Source: Gammaproteobacteria bacterium RIFCSPHIGHO2_12_FULL_63_22
GTDB taxonomy: Bacteria; Pseudomonadota; Gammaproteobacteria; Xanthomonadales; Xanthomonadaceae
Length of the DNA stretch: 64,000 nucleotides
Assembly: GCA_001801685.1 (NCBI GenBank)
Contig: MGYJ01000061.1
Coordinates: 104,884 to 168,883, forward strand
Direction: 5' to 3'
The position numbers and the translations under genes were made by a program. The notes below the pieces were generated by a model. The model searched no databases and had not been told where the DNA came from. It saw only the letters and a list, made by a program, of their open reading frames with translations. Positions 42,004-54,626 of this stretch are shown in pieces (position 1 is the first letter of the stretch; each line of letters begins with the position of its first letter).

Positions 42004-42966
42004 TTAGCCTTCGTCCTTCCAGCGACGCAGGCGGGTCGCGGCGTAGATCATGCCGGCACCGACGGCCGCGCCGATCCAGGCGTGGGCATAGGCCAGGGTC
42101 TTCCAGCTCTGCACCACCAGCACCGTGAAGTCGAACGAGTGGTTGTCGTCGATGTGCATGCCGCCCGGCGGATCCACGAAGCCGAACCAGGCGCCCGGCA
42201 CCAGGCTGAGCAGGCCGCGCAGCACGATGTTCTTGAAGAACCACTCGATGTCCCAGTTGAAGTCGAACATCGCGTCGAACCAGGCCAGCAATCCGGCAGT
42301 TAGCAGCGGAACACCCACCGCCCACAGGAACACCTTGGTGCGTGCCCAGGCCGAGACCATCATCAACCAGCCTGCGGTTGGCAGGGCCCAGACCAGGTAC
42401 ACCGGCAGCACCGCCAGGATCTTGAACGGCGCCAGGTAGGTAGCCGGGTTGGCGAACACGCCAGCCAGGTTCAGGCCGGTCGTTGCGCCGCTGATAACCG
42501 CGATCAGCAACACCAGGATGCTGGTGATGATGCCGAAGGCGAGGGTAATCAGCGGTGCCGCCACCAGTGCCATGGCCAACTTCGACAACACCGTTTCGCC
42601 GTCCGAGACGGGCAGCGATTTCCAGAACAACACGCTGCGGTCCTTGCGCTCGTCGAACAGGGTGCCCAGGCAGAAGAAGAAGATCACCACCGCCATCACC
42701 ATGAACAAGGGCGCCGCTGCGGCGATATAGCCCTGGCTGATGGCGTTGACGATCTGGGCATGCTGTTCGGGCTCGATCACGCCGGACAGGTTGGTGACCT
42801 GCTGGCCGTTGATGTTCATGCCGTGCTTGCTCTTCATCACCAGGCCGGTGATGGCGGAAGCTGCCGTTCCCAGCGCGATGATCGATCCGACCACCAGCGG
42901 GGTCCAGAAGAACCCGCCCTTGTGTTCCCAGAATTCGCGTTTGACCAGCCACTTCATCGTGTTCAT
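42004..42966 (-). CDS. ABC-2-type transporter permease
   Basis: A 320-residue membrane protein with about six or seven hydrophobic helices, one near residues 20-40 and the others from about 80 to 310. Between the first two lies a loop of some 45 residues. The segment GTLFDERKDRSVLFWKSLPVSD is typical of ABC-2 permeases of the YtrC/D or Abi-export kind. The start overlaps the ATPase gene stop by four bases. Substrate is unknown; related YtrA-regulated transporters respond to cell-wall antibiotics, which is family knowledge only. Confidence 0.88.
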   Translation of the reverse strand: MNTMKWLVKREFWEHKGGFFWTPLVVGSIIALGTAASAITGLVMKSKHGMNINGQQVTNLSGVIEPEQHAQIVNAISQGYIAAAAPLFMVMAVVIFFFCLGTLFDERKDRSVLFWKSLPVSDGETVLSKLAMALVAAPLITLAFGIITSILVLLIAVISGATTGLNLAGVFANPATYLAPFKILAVLPVYLVWALPTAGWLMMVSAWARTKVFLWAVGVPLLTAGLLAWFDAMFDFNWDIEWFFKNIVLRGLLSLVPGAWFGFVDPPGGMHIDDNHSFDFTVLVVQSWKTLAYAHAWIGAAVGAGMIYAATRLRRWKDEG

Positions 42967-43820
42967 GCGTAGGTTCCTTTCATCTTGGCCACGAACAGGT
43001 CGGCAACGCCAACGTTCCGGGTTTCGCCCAATGCCGCGACCTGTGCCCGCGGCACGCCGTCGAACAACATCACCGACTTGCCGAACACCTGGCGCTCGTC
43101 GATCGGATTCAGCGCTTTTGCGGCAGTCACATTTTCAGCCGGCACCATCACTTCCACGAAGCGTTCGCTGATCTCGTCCATCGATGCCGACAGGGTGATA
43201 CGGCCTTCGCGAATGAACATCAGGTCGGTGAGGATGTGTTCTATCTCCTCTACTTGATGCGTGGTCACGATGATCGTCTTCTCTTCGTCGAAGTAGTCTT
43301 CCAGCAGGTTCTGGTAGAACTGCTTGCGGTAAAGGATGTCCAGGCCCAGCGTCGGCTCGTCCAGCACCAGCAACTTCGCGTCGATGGCCATCACCAGGGC
43401 GAGGTGCAGTTGCACGATCATGCCCTTGGACATTTCCTTGACCTTCATCGAAGGCTTCAGCTTGGTATTGGCCAGGTAACGCTCGGCCTTCTTGCGGTCG
43501 AACTTCGGATGCACGCCGGCAACGAAGTCAACCGCCTCGCTGACGCGGATCCAGCGCGGCAACACGGCGACGTCGGCGATGAAACAGACGTTCTCCATCA
43601 GCTCGTCGCGATGGGTGCGCGGATCCAGGCCCAACACCTTCAATTCGCCCTCGAAGGGGATCAGGCCCAGCGCTGCCTTCAGCGTGGTGGTCTTGCCCGA
43701 ACCATTGGGGCCGATCAGGCCGATGATGCGCCCGGCAGGGATTTCGAAACTGATGTTGTCGACGGCGACCGACTTGCCGTAGCGCTTGCTGAGGTTGCGT
43801 GCGGAAATGACGGCGCTCAT
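42963..43820 (-). CDS. ABC transporter ATP-binding protein
   Basis: A 285-residue ABC ATPase. Walker A is GPNGSGKTT (37-45) and Walker B is LLVLDEPTLGLD. The signature position reads MSKGM in KVKEMSKGMIVQLHLAL, a departure from LSGGQ that is common in this export subgroup. The H-loop is VTTHQVEEIE. It overlaps both the GntR regulator and the permease by four bases, so the operon is tightly coupled. Confidence 0.93.
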   Translation of the reverse strand: MSAVISARNLSKRYGKSVAVDNISFEIPAGRIIGLIGPNGSGKTTTLKAALGLIPFEGELKVLGLDPRTHRDELMENVCFIADVAVLPRWIRVSEAVDFVAGVHPKFDRKKAERYLANTKLKPSMKVKEMSKGMIVQLHLALVMAIDAKLLVLDEPTLGLDILYRKQFYQNLLEDYFDEEKTIIVTTHQVEEIEHILTDLMFIREGRITLSASMDEISERFVEVMVPAENVTAAKALNPIDERQVFGKSVMLFDGVPRAQVAALGETRNVGVADLFVAKMKGTYA

Positions 43821-44176
43821 TTGGCACCTCCCGCGCGCAGCAACTGGTCAACATCCAAACCCAGGCGCGTGATGCGTTCCAGCATCGCCGGCCATTCCTC
43901 TTTCAGGAAACGCTCGCGTTCGCTGGCCAGCAGCTTTTCGCGCGCCCCGTCGGTCATGTACATGCCAAGTCCCCTTCGTTTTTCCACCAAAGCTTCGTCT
44001 GCCAGTTCCTGATAGGCGCGGGAGACGGTAATCGGATTGAGCTGGTACTCGGCGGCGATTTGCCGGACCGAGGGCAGCGCATCGCCGGGCTTCAGGAGAC
44101 CGTCGAGCATCATGCCGACGACGCGTTCCTTCAGCTGGCGATAAATGGGTGCGTTGTCACTCCAGGCGATGGACAT
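43817..44176 (-). CDS. GntR-family regulator, YtrA subfamily
   Basis: A short GntR repressor of 119 residues. The N-terminal winged helix has the classic LPSVRQIAAEYQLNPITVSRAYQEL, and the C-terminal part is only about 45 residues. This lack of a large effector domain defines the YtrA subfamily, usually encoded with an ABC transporter, as here. The ATG at 44176 sits one base after the stop of the small upstream gene. It probably represses its own operon through the inverted repeat at 44453-44474. Confidence 0.9.
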   Translation of the reverse strand: MSIAWSDNAPIYRQLKERVVGMMLDGLLKPGDALPSVRQIAAEYQLNPITVSRAYQELADEALVEKRRGLGMYMTDGAREKLLASERERFLKEEWPAMLERITRLGLDVDQLLRAGGAK

Positions 44177-44177
44177 C

Positions 44178-44420
44178 TCAACCCTCCCGGCGCGGCAGCA
44201 GCGGCGCGAAAGAGTAGAAGGGCATCGACATCTGGCTGCGCATGCCGCGCAGGCGCAGGCGGGCGGCCTGGAGATCGTCCAGCTGTGCTTCGACGCCGGG
44301 CTTCTTGTAGTCCATCTGGACCGTCGCCTGGGTAGGCGGGTGGCCGACGGAGTAGCTGACGCCGACCATGGACATGGCGACTGCCAGGCCTGCCAACGTG
44401 TTTTTGATTTTGTGGTACAT
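44178..44420 (-). CDS. Small exported or membrane-anchored protein heading the YtrA-type operon
   Basis: An 80-residue protein I do not recognise. It has a hydrophobic stretch at about residues 8-27 that could be a signal peptide or membrane anchor. A short charged region with a probable coiled coil follows (VEAQLDDLQAARLRLRGMRSQM). A strong GGGAGG ribosome site precedes the ATG at 44420. It is the first gene after the predicted operator and lies one base from the regulator gene, so it is likely real and co-regulated with the transporter, perhaps as an accessory or sensor subunit. Confidence 0.65.
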   Translation of the reverse strand: MYHKIKNTLAGLAVAMSMVGVSYSVGHPPTQATVQMDYKKPGVEAQLDDLQAARLRLRGMRSQMSMPFYSFAPLLPRREG

Positions 44421-44452
44421 GACGCCTCCCGTGCTGGTGAGGTAACCGAATG

Positions 44453-44474
44453 GTGTTGTAGCAAACTATAACAC
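44453..44474. promoter_or_regulatory. Inverted-repeat operator for the YtrA-type regulator
   Basis: The half-sites GTGTTGTAG (44453-44461) and CTATAACAC (44466-44474) are inverted copies with one mismatch, separated by CAAA. The repeat covers the -10 box of the operon promoter, a natural position for autorepression. Confidence 0.65.
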
Positions 44475-44492
44475 TAGATTTTTGCTTGTCAA
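44465..44492 (-). promoter_or_regulatory. Promoter of the YtrA-type ABC operon
   Basis: On the minus strand TTGACA (44492-44487) is a perfect -35 box and TATAGT (44470-44465) is a near-consensus -10 box, with a 16-base spacer. Transcription would start about 35-40 bases before the first ATG. Confidence 0.75.
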
Positions 44493-44564
44493 CACCCTCT
44501 ACACAAAAAAGCGACCAAACTGATGGCACATATCCCGGCACTCGCCGGGCCGAGGGGCAAGTTG

Positions 44565-45128
44565 ATGAAAGTATTGAAGTTTGTGGTCCTGGTCTTGAGC
44601 CTGGCGGCCGGTTCGGTCCACGCTGGCGGGGCCTTGCTGGACCAAAACTACCGGGAACTGGCCGGAAAGCGCGTGGTGAATTTGCAGAAGGCTTACGCCG
44701 GCAAGGTGCTGGTGGTGGTCAATACGGCCAGCAAGTGCGGTTTCACCCCGCAATTCGAGTCCCTTGAGGCCATGCATGCGCGCTACAAGGCCCGTGGCTT
44801 CGCCGTGCTGGGCTTTCCTTCCAACGACTTCATGGGGCAGGACCCGGGCAGCGAGAAACAGATCCAGGAGTTCTGCACGCTGACTTACGGCGTCAAATTC
44901 CCCATGTTCGAAAAAGTCCACGTGAAAGGTGCCGAGGCCACGCCCTTGTACAAGCGCCTGGCGGCGGAAACCGGCAAGGCGCCGGGCTGGAACTTCCACA
45001 AGTACCTGATCGACCGCAATGGCAGGGTCGTGGCCAACTTCGGCAGCCGCACTTCGCCTACGGATCCGGCCTTCGTGGCGCGGGTGGAAGCCTTGCTCGA
45101 ACAGCCGATACCTGAATCCCGGAAGTGA
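44565..45128 (+). CDS. Exported glutathione peroxidase family protein
   Basis: A 187-residue thiol peroxidase with a clear signal peptide (residues 1-20, ending SVHA), placing it in the periplasm. The active-site segment [16 protein letters not shown] has Cys58 in place of selenocysteine. The conserved [17 protein letters not shown] and [12 protein letters not shown] supply the Gln and Trp-Asn of the catalytic site. Cys-type enzymes often use thioredoxin instead of glutathione. The ATG at 44565 is chosen because the signal peptide starts there. Confidence 0.9.
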   Translation: MKVLKFVVLVLSLAAGSVHAGGALLDQNYRELAGKRVVNLQKAYAGKVLVVVNTASKCGFTPQFESLEAMHARYKARGFAVLGFPSNDFMGQDPGSEKQIQEFCTLTYGVKFPMFEKVHVKGAEATPLYKRLAAETGKAPGWNFHKYLIDRNGRVVANFGSRTSPTDPAFVARVEALLEQPIPESRK

Positions 45129-45210
45129 GAGCCATTGCCGCGAGCCTGCCGGGCCGCGACAATACGCGCTTGCGCCGGGACGACCCGGCATATTCCAGGA
45201 GTGGTACCAG

Positions 45211-45963
45211 ATGACTTCGGTTTTTCGTTCTGCAGTCTTGATGTCTGCGTTCGCCTGCAGCATGGCGTGCACCGCCCAGGCCCCGACGCCCGCGGCTGAC
45301 AAGGCTGCCGCCAAGGCCGGCGACCCGGCGATGAGCCCGGCTGCCGCCGCCATGACCGACAAGCAGCGCAACAGTTACATGGTCGGCATGGACGTCGCCA
45401 AGTCGCTTGAGCCGATCAAGGATGAAATCGACATGGCCACGCTGACGCAGGCCATGCAGGCCGTGTTCGCCGGCAAGACCACCAAGCTCACCCCGGCCGA
45501 GGCCGAGCAGATCCGCAACCAGTTCAGCCAGCACCTGCAGACGAAGATGGCAGCCAAGGCAGCTGAAGCGGGCCAGAAGAACCTGCGCGAGGGCGAAGCC
45601 TTCCTGGCAGCCAACAAGACCAAGCCGGGCGTGCGCACCACGCCGTCGGGCCTGCAGTACCAGGTGATGCGCGAAGGCTCCGGCCCGAAGCCGGTTGCCA
45701 CCGACAAGGTCCGCGTCAACTACAAGGGCACCTTGCTCGACGGCACGACCTTCGACAGTTCGTATGATCGTGGCGAGCCGGTTGAATTCGCCTTGAACCA
45801 GGTCATCCCGGGCTGGACCGAAGGCCTGGCGCTGATGCCGGTCAACAGCAAGTACAAGCTGTGGATTCCGTCGAACCTCGCGTACGGCCCGAACGGCCAG
45901 CCGCCGATCGGCGCGAACTCGACCCTGGTGTTCGAAGTCGAGCTGCTCGGCATCGTCAAGTAA
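45211..45963 (+). CDS. Exported FKBP-type peptidyl-prolyl isomerase
   Basis: A 250-residue envelope foldase resembling FkpA/Mip. A signal sequence is followed by SMACTAQ, which could be a lipobox. An N-terminal dimerisation-type domain (about 50-135) opens with [19 protein letters not shown], and the FKBP domain (about 150-250) has [18 protein letters not shown] and [12 protein letters not shown]. An AGGAG site precedes the ATG at 45211. Periplasmic folding of outer-membrane proteins is the expected role. Confidence 0.9.
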   Translation: MTSVFRSAVLMSAFACSMACTAQAPTPAADKAAAKAGDPAMSPAAAAMTDKQRNSYMVGMDVAKSLEPIKDEIDMATLTQAMQAVFAGKTTKLTPAEAEQIRNQFSQHLQTKMAAKAAEAGQKNLREGEAFLAANKTKPGVRTTPSGLQYQVMREGSGPKPVATDKVRVNYKGTLLDGTTFDSSYDRGEPVEFALNQVIPGWTEGLALMPVNSKYKLWIPSNLAYGPNGQPPIGANSTLVFEVELLGIVK

Positions 45964-45969
45964 GCGAGG

Positions 45970-45995
45970 ACGGCGACGGCCATCGCCGTCGCCGT
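45970..45995. terminator. Hairpin after the FKBP gene
   Basis: ACGGCGACGG (45970-45979) pairs perfectly with CCGTCGCCGT (45986-45995) over six bases, six bases after the stop codon. There is no T-run, so it may terminate weakly or protect the mRNA end. It lies 21 bases before the ugd start. Confidence 0.5.
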
Positions 45996-46016
45996 TCCAA
46001 CGGGCAGGGAGCAAGC

Positions 46017-47360
46017 ATGCGCGTTACAGTCTTCGGCACCGGATACGTGGGGCTGGTCACCGGTACTTGCCTTGCGGAAGTCGGTAATCAAGTCGTGTGC
46101 GTCGATATCGATGCGGCGAAAGTGGACGGCCTCAACCGGGGCGTCATCCCGATCTACGAACCGGGCCTTGAAGAACTGGTGCTCGCCAACCATTCCGGCG
46201 GCCGCATCAGCTTCACCACAGAAACTTCCGACTCCATCGACCATGGCGAAGTCATCTTCATCGCGGTGGGAACGCCGCCCGACGAGGACGGTAGCGCCGA
46301 CCTGCAGTACGTATTGGCCGTGGCCCGCACCATCGGCAAGCACCTGACGCGCAGCGCGGTCATCGTCAACAAATCCACGGTGCCGGTCGGAACGGCCGAC
46401 AAGGTGCGCGACGCGATTGCCGCCGAATTGAAGACGCGTGGCGTCAGCCTGGCTTTCGAAGTGGTTTCCAATCCCGAATTCCTGAAGGAAGGCGACGCGG
46501 TCAAGGACTGCATGCGGCCCGACCGCATCGTGGTCGGCACCGCAAGCGCCTCCGCGCTGGAGACGATGAAACGCCTCTATGCGCCCTTCAACCGCAACCA
46601 CGAGCGCATCGTCGCCATGGATGTGCGCTCGGCGGAACTGACCAAGTACGCCGCCAATGCGATGCTGGCCACCAAGATCAGTTTCATGAACGAGATGGCG
46701 AACATTGCCGAACGCGTGGGCGCCGACATCGAGATGGTCCGCCACGGCATCGGTTCCGACCCCCGCATTGGTTATTCCTTCATCTATCCGGGCGCCGGTT
46801 ACGGTGGTTCTTGCTTCCCGAAGGACGTGCAGGCGCTTGAGCGCACCGCGCGCCAGCATGGCTACAACGCCCAGATCCTCGAAGCAGTGGAAGCGGTGAA
46901 CGATCGCCAGAAGCACAAGATCTTCGAATTGCTGATGCGCCACTTCGACGGCAAGCTGCAAGGCCGGACCTTTGCGCTGTGGGGCCTGGCCTTCAAGCCC
47001 AACACCGACGACATGCGCGAAGCTTCCAGTCGCACCTTGCTGGCGCGTTTGTGGGAAGCCGGTGCGAAGGTGCAGGCCTACGATCCCGAGGCCATGGAAG
47101 AAGCTGGACGCATCTATGGCGATCGCGCCGACCTGCAGTTGGTTGCATCGCCGATGGCAGCGTTGGCCGGCGCCGATGCCCTGATCGTGCTGACGGAATG
47201 GAAGGCGTTCTGGAGCCCGGATTTCAGCAAGCTGAAGGCTGCGCTGAAGGACCCCGCCATTTTCGACGGCCGCAACATCTACGAGCCTGCCGAAGTCGAA
47301 GCCGCGGGCCTGGCTTACTACGGCATCGGCCGTGGCCGAACCATCACGAAGGTCGGCTGA
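46017..47360 (+). CDS. ugd: UDP-glucose 6-dehydrogenase
   Basis: Ugd oxidises UDP-glucose to UDP-glucuronate with NAD+, feeding exopolysaccharide or lipid modification. The 447-residue enzyme shows the NAD fold [20 protein letters not shown], the motif [13 protein letters not shown] and the catalytic Cys in [14 protein letters not shown] near residue 264. [16 protein letters not shown] marks the C-terminal domain. No polysaccharide cluster adjoins it; slyX starts three bases after the stop. Confidence 0.95.
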   Translation: MRVTVFGTGYVGLVTGTCLAEVGNQVVCVDIDAAKVDGLNRGVIPIYEPGLEELVLANHSGGRISFTTETSDSIDHGEVIFIAVGTPPDEDGSADLQYVLAVARTIGKHLTRSAVIVNKSTVPVGTADKVRDAIAAELKTRGVSLAFEVVSNPEFLKEGDAVKDCMRPDRIVVGTASASALETMKRLYAPFNRNHERIVAMDVRSAELTKYAANAMLATKISFMNEMANIAERVGADIEMVRHGIGSDPRIGYSFIYPGAGYGGSCFPKDVQALERTARQHGYNAQILEAVEAVNDRQKHKIFELLMRHFDGKLQGRTFALWGLAFKPNTDDMREASSRTLLARLWEAGAKVQAYDPEAMEEAGRIYGDRADLQLVASPMAALAGADALIVLTEWKAFWSPDFSKLKAALKDPAIFDGRNIYEPAEVEAAGLAYYGIGRGRTITKVG

Positions 47361-47363
47361 GCC

Positions 47364-47606
47364 ATGCCCACGAAAGGCGACGACAACTCACTCGAATTCC
47401 AGTTCGATCGCCGGTTCACCGACCTGGAGATGCGCTTTGCGTTCCAGGAGCAGGCGCTGAACGAAATGAGCGATGCACTGGCCGCGTCGCGCGAGGAAGC
47501 GTCGCGCAACCATGAACTCCTGCAGCGAGCGCTGGAAGACTTGAAGCAATTGCGCACGCTGCTGTACTCCGATCCGGCCAACGAGCCGCCTCCGCCGCAT
47601 TACTGA
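47364..47606 (+). CDS. slyX: SlyX family protein
   Basis: An 80-residue coiled-coil protein. It begins RRFTDLEMRFAFQEQALNEM, continues as heptads, and ends in the family-typical PPPPHY tail. SlyX function is unknown. It lies three bases after ugd and is probably co-transcribed with it. Confidence 0.88.
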   Translation: MPTKGDDNSLEFQFDRRFTDLEMRFAFQEQALNEMSDALAASREEASRNHELLQRALEDLKQLRTLLYSDPANEPPPPHY

Positions 47607-47652
47607 GCCGGCGACGCAGGTGCGTCGCAAGCGCACACGGAACCCGTCATCC

Positions 47653-48381
47653 ATGAGCAATTCCCTACGTGATCAACTGCTGGGCCTGGGCTACAAGCCC
47701 GCGCCGAAGCCCGAGCCGGCTGCCGTAGAGCGCAAGCCGCATGTGCCCAATGAGCGCGGGGCGAAAGGCCAGCAACGTGAGGGCGGACGCCACGACTCGC
47801 GCGGCAAGCCAGCGCACGTGAGGTCCGGCCAGGACAAGCCGTCGAGCGCAGCTCCGTCGAGCGCCAAGCCTGGCGATCGTCGGCCGGGTGACCGGCGACC
47901 CGCGCACGGCCGCCCTGCATCCGCGAATGCCGCACCACGTCCTGCGCGCACCCGCGAGGAAATCGACCTCGCCAAGGCCTATGCCTTGCGCGCTCAGAAA
48001 GAAAAGGACGATCGCATCGAGGCCGAACGCATCAAGCAGGAAGAGGCGAAACTTCGTCGCGAGGCCAAGGCGCAATTGGGAGTGCTGCTGAAGGACAAGG
48101 CGCTCAACGATCCGGCTGCGGAAATCGCCAGGCACTTCCAGTACGGCGGCAAGATCAAGCGTATTTACGTCAATGCCGAACAGTTGAAGGCTTTGAATGC
48201 CGGCGAACTGGGCGTGGCGCAGATGGACGGGCGTTACCTGCTGGTGCCGCTTGCATTGCTGCTTGAGGCCGAAGCAATTTTTCCGCCCTCGGTCGCATTG
48301 AAGGTGGATCCGGATGCGGCGCCCGGCGAGGATCCGTACTCGGATCCTGCCTACCAGGTGCCCGACGACCTGGTCTGGTGA
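47653..48381 (+). CDS. DUF2058 family protein
   Basis: A 242-residue protein of the DUF2058 (YaiL-like) family. The N-terminal motif MSNSLRDQLLGLGYKPAPKP and the C-terminal domain (FQYGGKIKRIYVNAEQLKALNAGELGV, DGRYLLVP) are typical. Between them lies a basic, low-complexity Pro/Arg/Ser/Gly linker (about 25-95) with a GDRRP repeat, followed by a charged helix. This basic linker is longer than I expect for the family and could bind RNA, which is inference. It converges on metH with 18 bases between stops. Confidence 0.82.
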   Translation: MSNSLRDQLLGLGYKPAPKPEPAAVERKPHVPNERGAKGQQREGGRHDSRGKPAHVRSGQDKPSSAAPSSAKPGDRRPGDRRPAHGRPASANAAPRPARTREEIDLAKAYALRAQKEKDDRIEAERIKQEEAKLRREAKAQLGVLLKDKALNDPAAEIARHFQYGGKIKRIYVNAEQLKALNAGELGVAQMDGRYLLVPLALLLEAEAIFPPSVALKVDPDAAPGEDPYSDPAYQVPDDLVW

Positions 48382-48399
48382 CCCGGTCGCCGGATCCGA

Positions 48400-52211
<3,812 letters not shown>

Positions 52212-52215
<4 letters not shown>

Positions 52216-53141
52216 TCCTTGTGCGCCAGCAGGGTCAGTACTTCGAAATGCGGCGGCCGCTTTTCCTGCGTGACCACTTCGCAGACCTGCACGGCAAGGC
52301 CAGCCTTGGCCGCGAACTTTCGCAGTTCCTTTTCGGTGAAGCCCAGGTTGACGTGGCCATAGGGCGTGACCGCCCCCTTGTGCTCATGCTTGGCCAGGCA
52401 GGTCAGCAGCAGTCGGCCGCCCTTGCGCAATACGCGCGCGGCTTCGGCGACTGCAAGCGCGGGCTTGTCGGCATAGGTCAGCGCGTGCATCAGCAAGACC
52501 AGGTCGAATTGCGGCTTGTCGAAGGGCAGGGCCTGCATGTCGCCCTCCATCACCTCCACATGTTCGAGCTTGCGCAGGCGTTCGCTGGCGGCCAACACCA
52601 CCTTGGTGCTGGAGTCGATGCAAACATAGCGACGGGAGTGCGGAGCTAGCAGTTCGGCCAGTACGCCGTCGCCGGAGGCCACGTCCAGCACTTCACCGGG
52701 GTCGAGCATGGGCAGGGCGGCTCGCGCCAGCGCCTCCCAGGTGCGGCCCGGCGAATAATGGCGTTCCATGTCGCCGGCGACCGAGTCGGCCCAATTCTGG
52801 TCGGAACGGCGCTGGGCGAGCACGGCGGTCAGCCGTTCAGCATCCTGCCGCAGCAGGGGATCGTCGGTGCCGCCACGCAGCGCATTCCACAGGGTACGTT
52901 CTGCCGGTTCGAGCTGGTCCTCATTGAAGCGGTAGTAGGCGGAAACGCCGGCACGGCGATCGCGCACCAGGTCCGCGTCCTTGAGCTTGGCCAGGTGGGT
53001 CGAAACGCGGGGCTGCGCCAGGCGGGTTACTGCCGACAGCTCGGCCACGGTCAGTTCGTCGCGCTCCAGCAGGGCGAGCAGGCGGACACGGGTCGGGTCG
53101 GCGAGTACCCGAAGGCAGGCCGACCAGGCATCGAGATCCAT
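52212..53141 (-). CDS. ArsR-family regulator fused to a SAM-dependent methyltransferase domain
   Basis: A 309-residue two-domain protein. Residues about 1-95 are an ArsR winged helix ([24 protein letters not shown] then [19 protein letters not shown]). Residues about 140-300 are a class I methyltransferase fold with [16 protein letters not shown] as the SAM motif. The layout and the four-base overlap with metH resemble SahR-type regulators, which sense S-adenosylhomocysteine and control methionine-cycle genes. It likely represses metH and itself. Whether the methyltransferase domain catalyses anything or only binds ligand is unknown. Confidence 0.82.
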
Positions 53142-53172
53142 ATTTATCCTTTCATCCCGATTTAAAGATATA

Positions 53173-53188
53173 GCAGCCTAGAGGCTGC
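53173..53188. promoter_or_regulatory. Inverted repeat upstream of the ArsR-metH operon
   Basis: GCAGCC (53173-53178) and GGCTGC (53183-53188) flank TAGA, 32 bases before the regulator ATG and next to an AT-rich stretch (53141-53172). It is a candidate operator for the regulator. Its position between divergent genes also allows control of the acyl-CoA dehydrogenase gene. Confidence 0.35.
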
Positions 53189-53276
53189 GCCATGATGCGT
53201 CAAGGCAGTTCTCGCGGGCTTCACCGGTGCTTGCCGCTACAATAGGGGGCTGGACAACAACCTGAGGGCAAGCGCC

Positions 53277-54437
53277 GTGGATTTCGATTTCACCGAAGAG
53301 CAATTGATGATCCAGGACGTCGCGCGGCGCATTGCGCAGGAAAAGATCGCGCCCAGCGCCGAACACCACGACCGCACCGGCGAATTCCCCCTGGAAAACA
53401 TCCGGACCCTGGGTGAAAACGGCCTGATGGGCATCGAAGTCCCGACCGAATACGGCGGCTCCGGCATGGACCCGATCAGCTACGTGCTGGCCATGGTCGA
53501 GATCGCTGCGGCCGACGCCGCGCATTCCACCATCGTGTCGGTGAACAATTCCCTGTTCTGCAACGGCATCCTGCAGTACGGCACCGAAGCGCAGAAGCAG
53601 TTGTACGTGCGCGCCATTGCCGAGGGCCGCGAAATCGGCGCCTTCGCGTTGACCGAACCCCAGTCGGGTTCCGACGCAACGGCCATGCGCTGCCGCGCGA
53701 TCCGCCAGGAAGATGGCAGCTACATCGTCAATGGCAAGAAGAGCTGGATCACCTCCGGACCTGTCGCCAAGTACATCGTCCTGTTCGCGCAGACCGACCC
53801 GGCCAAGGGCGCGAAGGGCATCACCGCATTCATGGTCGACACGGCCAAGCCCGGGTTTTTCCGCGGCAAGACCGAGCCCAAGCTGGGCATCCGCGCCTCG
53901 GCGACCTGCGAGATCGAACTCCAGGATTACGTGGCCAGCCCGGAAGAAGTGCTGGGCAAGGAAGGCGAAGGATTCAAGATCGCGATGGGCGTGCTCGATG
54001 CCGGCCGCATCGGCATCGCCTCGCAGGCTGTGGGCATCGCCCGCGCCGCGTACGAAGCTTCCTTGTCCTACGTGAAGGAACGCAAGGCATTCGGTGCACA
54101 GATCGGCTCGTTCCAGATGATCCAGGCCAAGATCGCCGACATGAAATGCAAGCTGGACGCCTCGCTGTTGCTGACGCTGCGCGCGGCTTGGAAGAAGCAG
54201 CAGGTCGAAACCAAGGGCGGGCGCTTTAGCACGGAAGCGGCTGTCGCCAAACTTACCTCGTCGGAAGCCGCGATGTGGATCGCGCACCAGGCCGTGCAGA
54301 TCCATGGCGGCATGGGCTACTCGAAAGAGATGCCGCTCGAGCGCTACTTCCGCGATGCAAAGATCACCGAGATCTACGAGGGCACGAGCGAGATCCAGCG
54401 CCTGGTCATTGCGCGCAACGAGACGGGAATTCGCTGA
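53277..54437 (+). CDS. Acyl-CoA dehydrogenase, short-chain type
   Basis: An FAD-dependent acyl-CoA dehydrogenase of 386 residues, the first step of beta-oxidation. It shows FALTEPQSGSDATAM and NGKKSWITSG for FAD binding, and a C-terminal QIHGGMGYSKEMPLERYFRDAKI. The catalytic Glu is E368 in IYEGTSEIQRLVIA, the position used by short- and medium-chain enzymes. The start is GTG at 53277; no ATG preserves the N-terminus. A TACAAT box at 53238-53243 may be the -10 element. No electron-transfer flavoprotein gene adjoins. Confidence 0.92.
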   Translation: MDFDFTEEQLMIQDVARRIAQEKIAPSAEHHDRTGEFPLENIRTLGENGLMGIEVPTEYGGSGMDPISYVLAMVEIAAADAAHSTIVSVNNSLFCNGILQYGTEAQKQLYVRAIAEGREIGAFALTEPQSGSDATAMRCRAIRQEDGSYIVNGKKSWITSGPVAKYIVLFAQTDPAKGAKGITAFMVDTAKPGFFRGKTEPKLGIRASATCEIELQDYVASPEEVLGKEGEGFKIAMGVLDAGRIGIASQAVGIARAAYEASLSYVKERKAFGAQIGSFQMIQAKIADMKCKLDASLLLTLRAAWKKQQVETKGGRFSTEAAVAKLTSSEAAMWIAHQAVQIHGGMGYSKEMPLERYFRDAKITEIYEGTSEIQRLVIARNETGIR

Positions 54438-54459
54438 GGGCAATGCGCTGGCGTGCGAG

Positions 54460-54475
54460 CCGGGTTGACCCCCGG
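54460..54475 (+). terminator. Weak hairpin after the acyl-CoA dehydrogenase gene
   Basis: CCGGG (54460-54464) pairs with CCCGG (54471-54475) over six bases and is followed by TTT. The stem is short, so this is a low-confidence terminator. Confidence 0.35.
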
Positions 54476-54626
54476 TTTGACGCAGTAACCGTTTTCCGCG
54501 CGGCTTTGGCGAGGGTCGGCGCCGATTGGCCGTGCTAGCACGGATTCCGATGCGGCAAAAGGTCGCCGTGGCAGGGCGGGGAAGCTACAATTCCGCACTT
54601 TTCACGCCCTATCGGAATCGCGTCAG

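Noticed and set aside
47780-47950. Possible direct repeat in the DUF2058 linker
   Set aside because: Only a short GDRRP-type codon repeat within low-complexity sequence; no sign of a mobile or regulatory element.
54438-54626. Candidate small RNA or promoter structure before gdhB, including the palindrome CGTGCTAGCACG
   Set aside because: The region is short, the palindrome is isolated, and no consistent promoter-terminator pair is visible.
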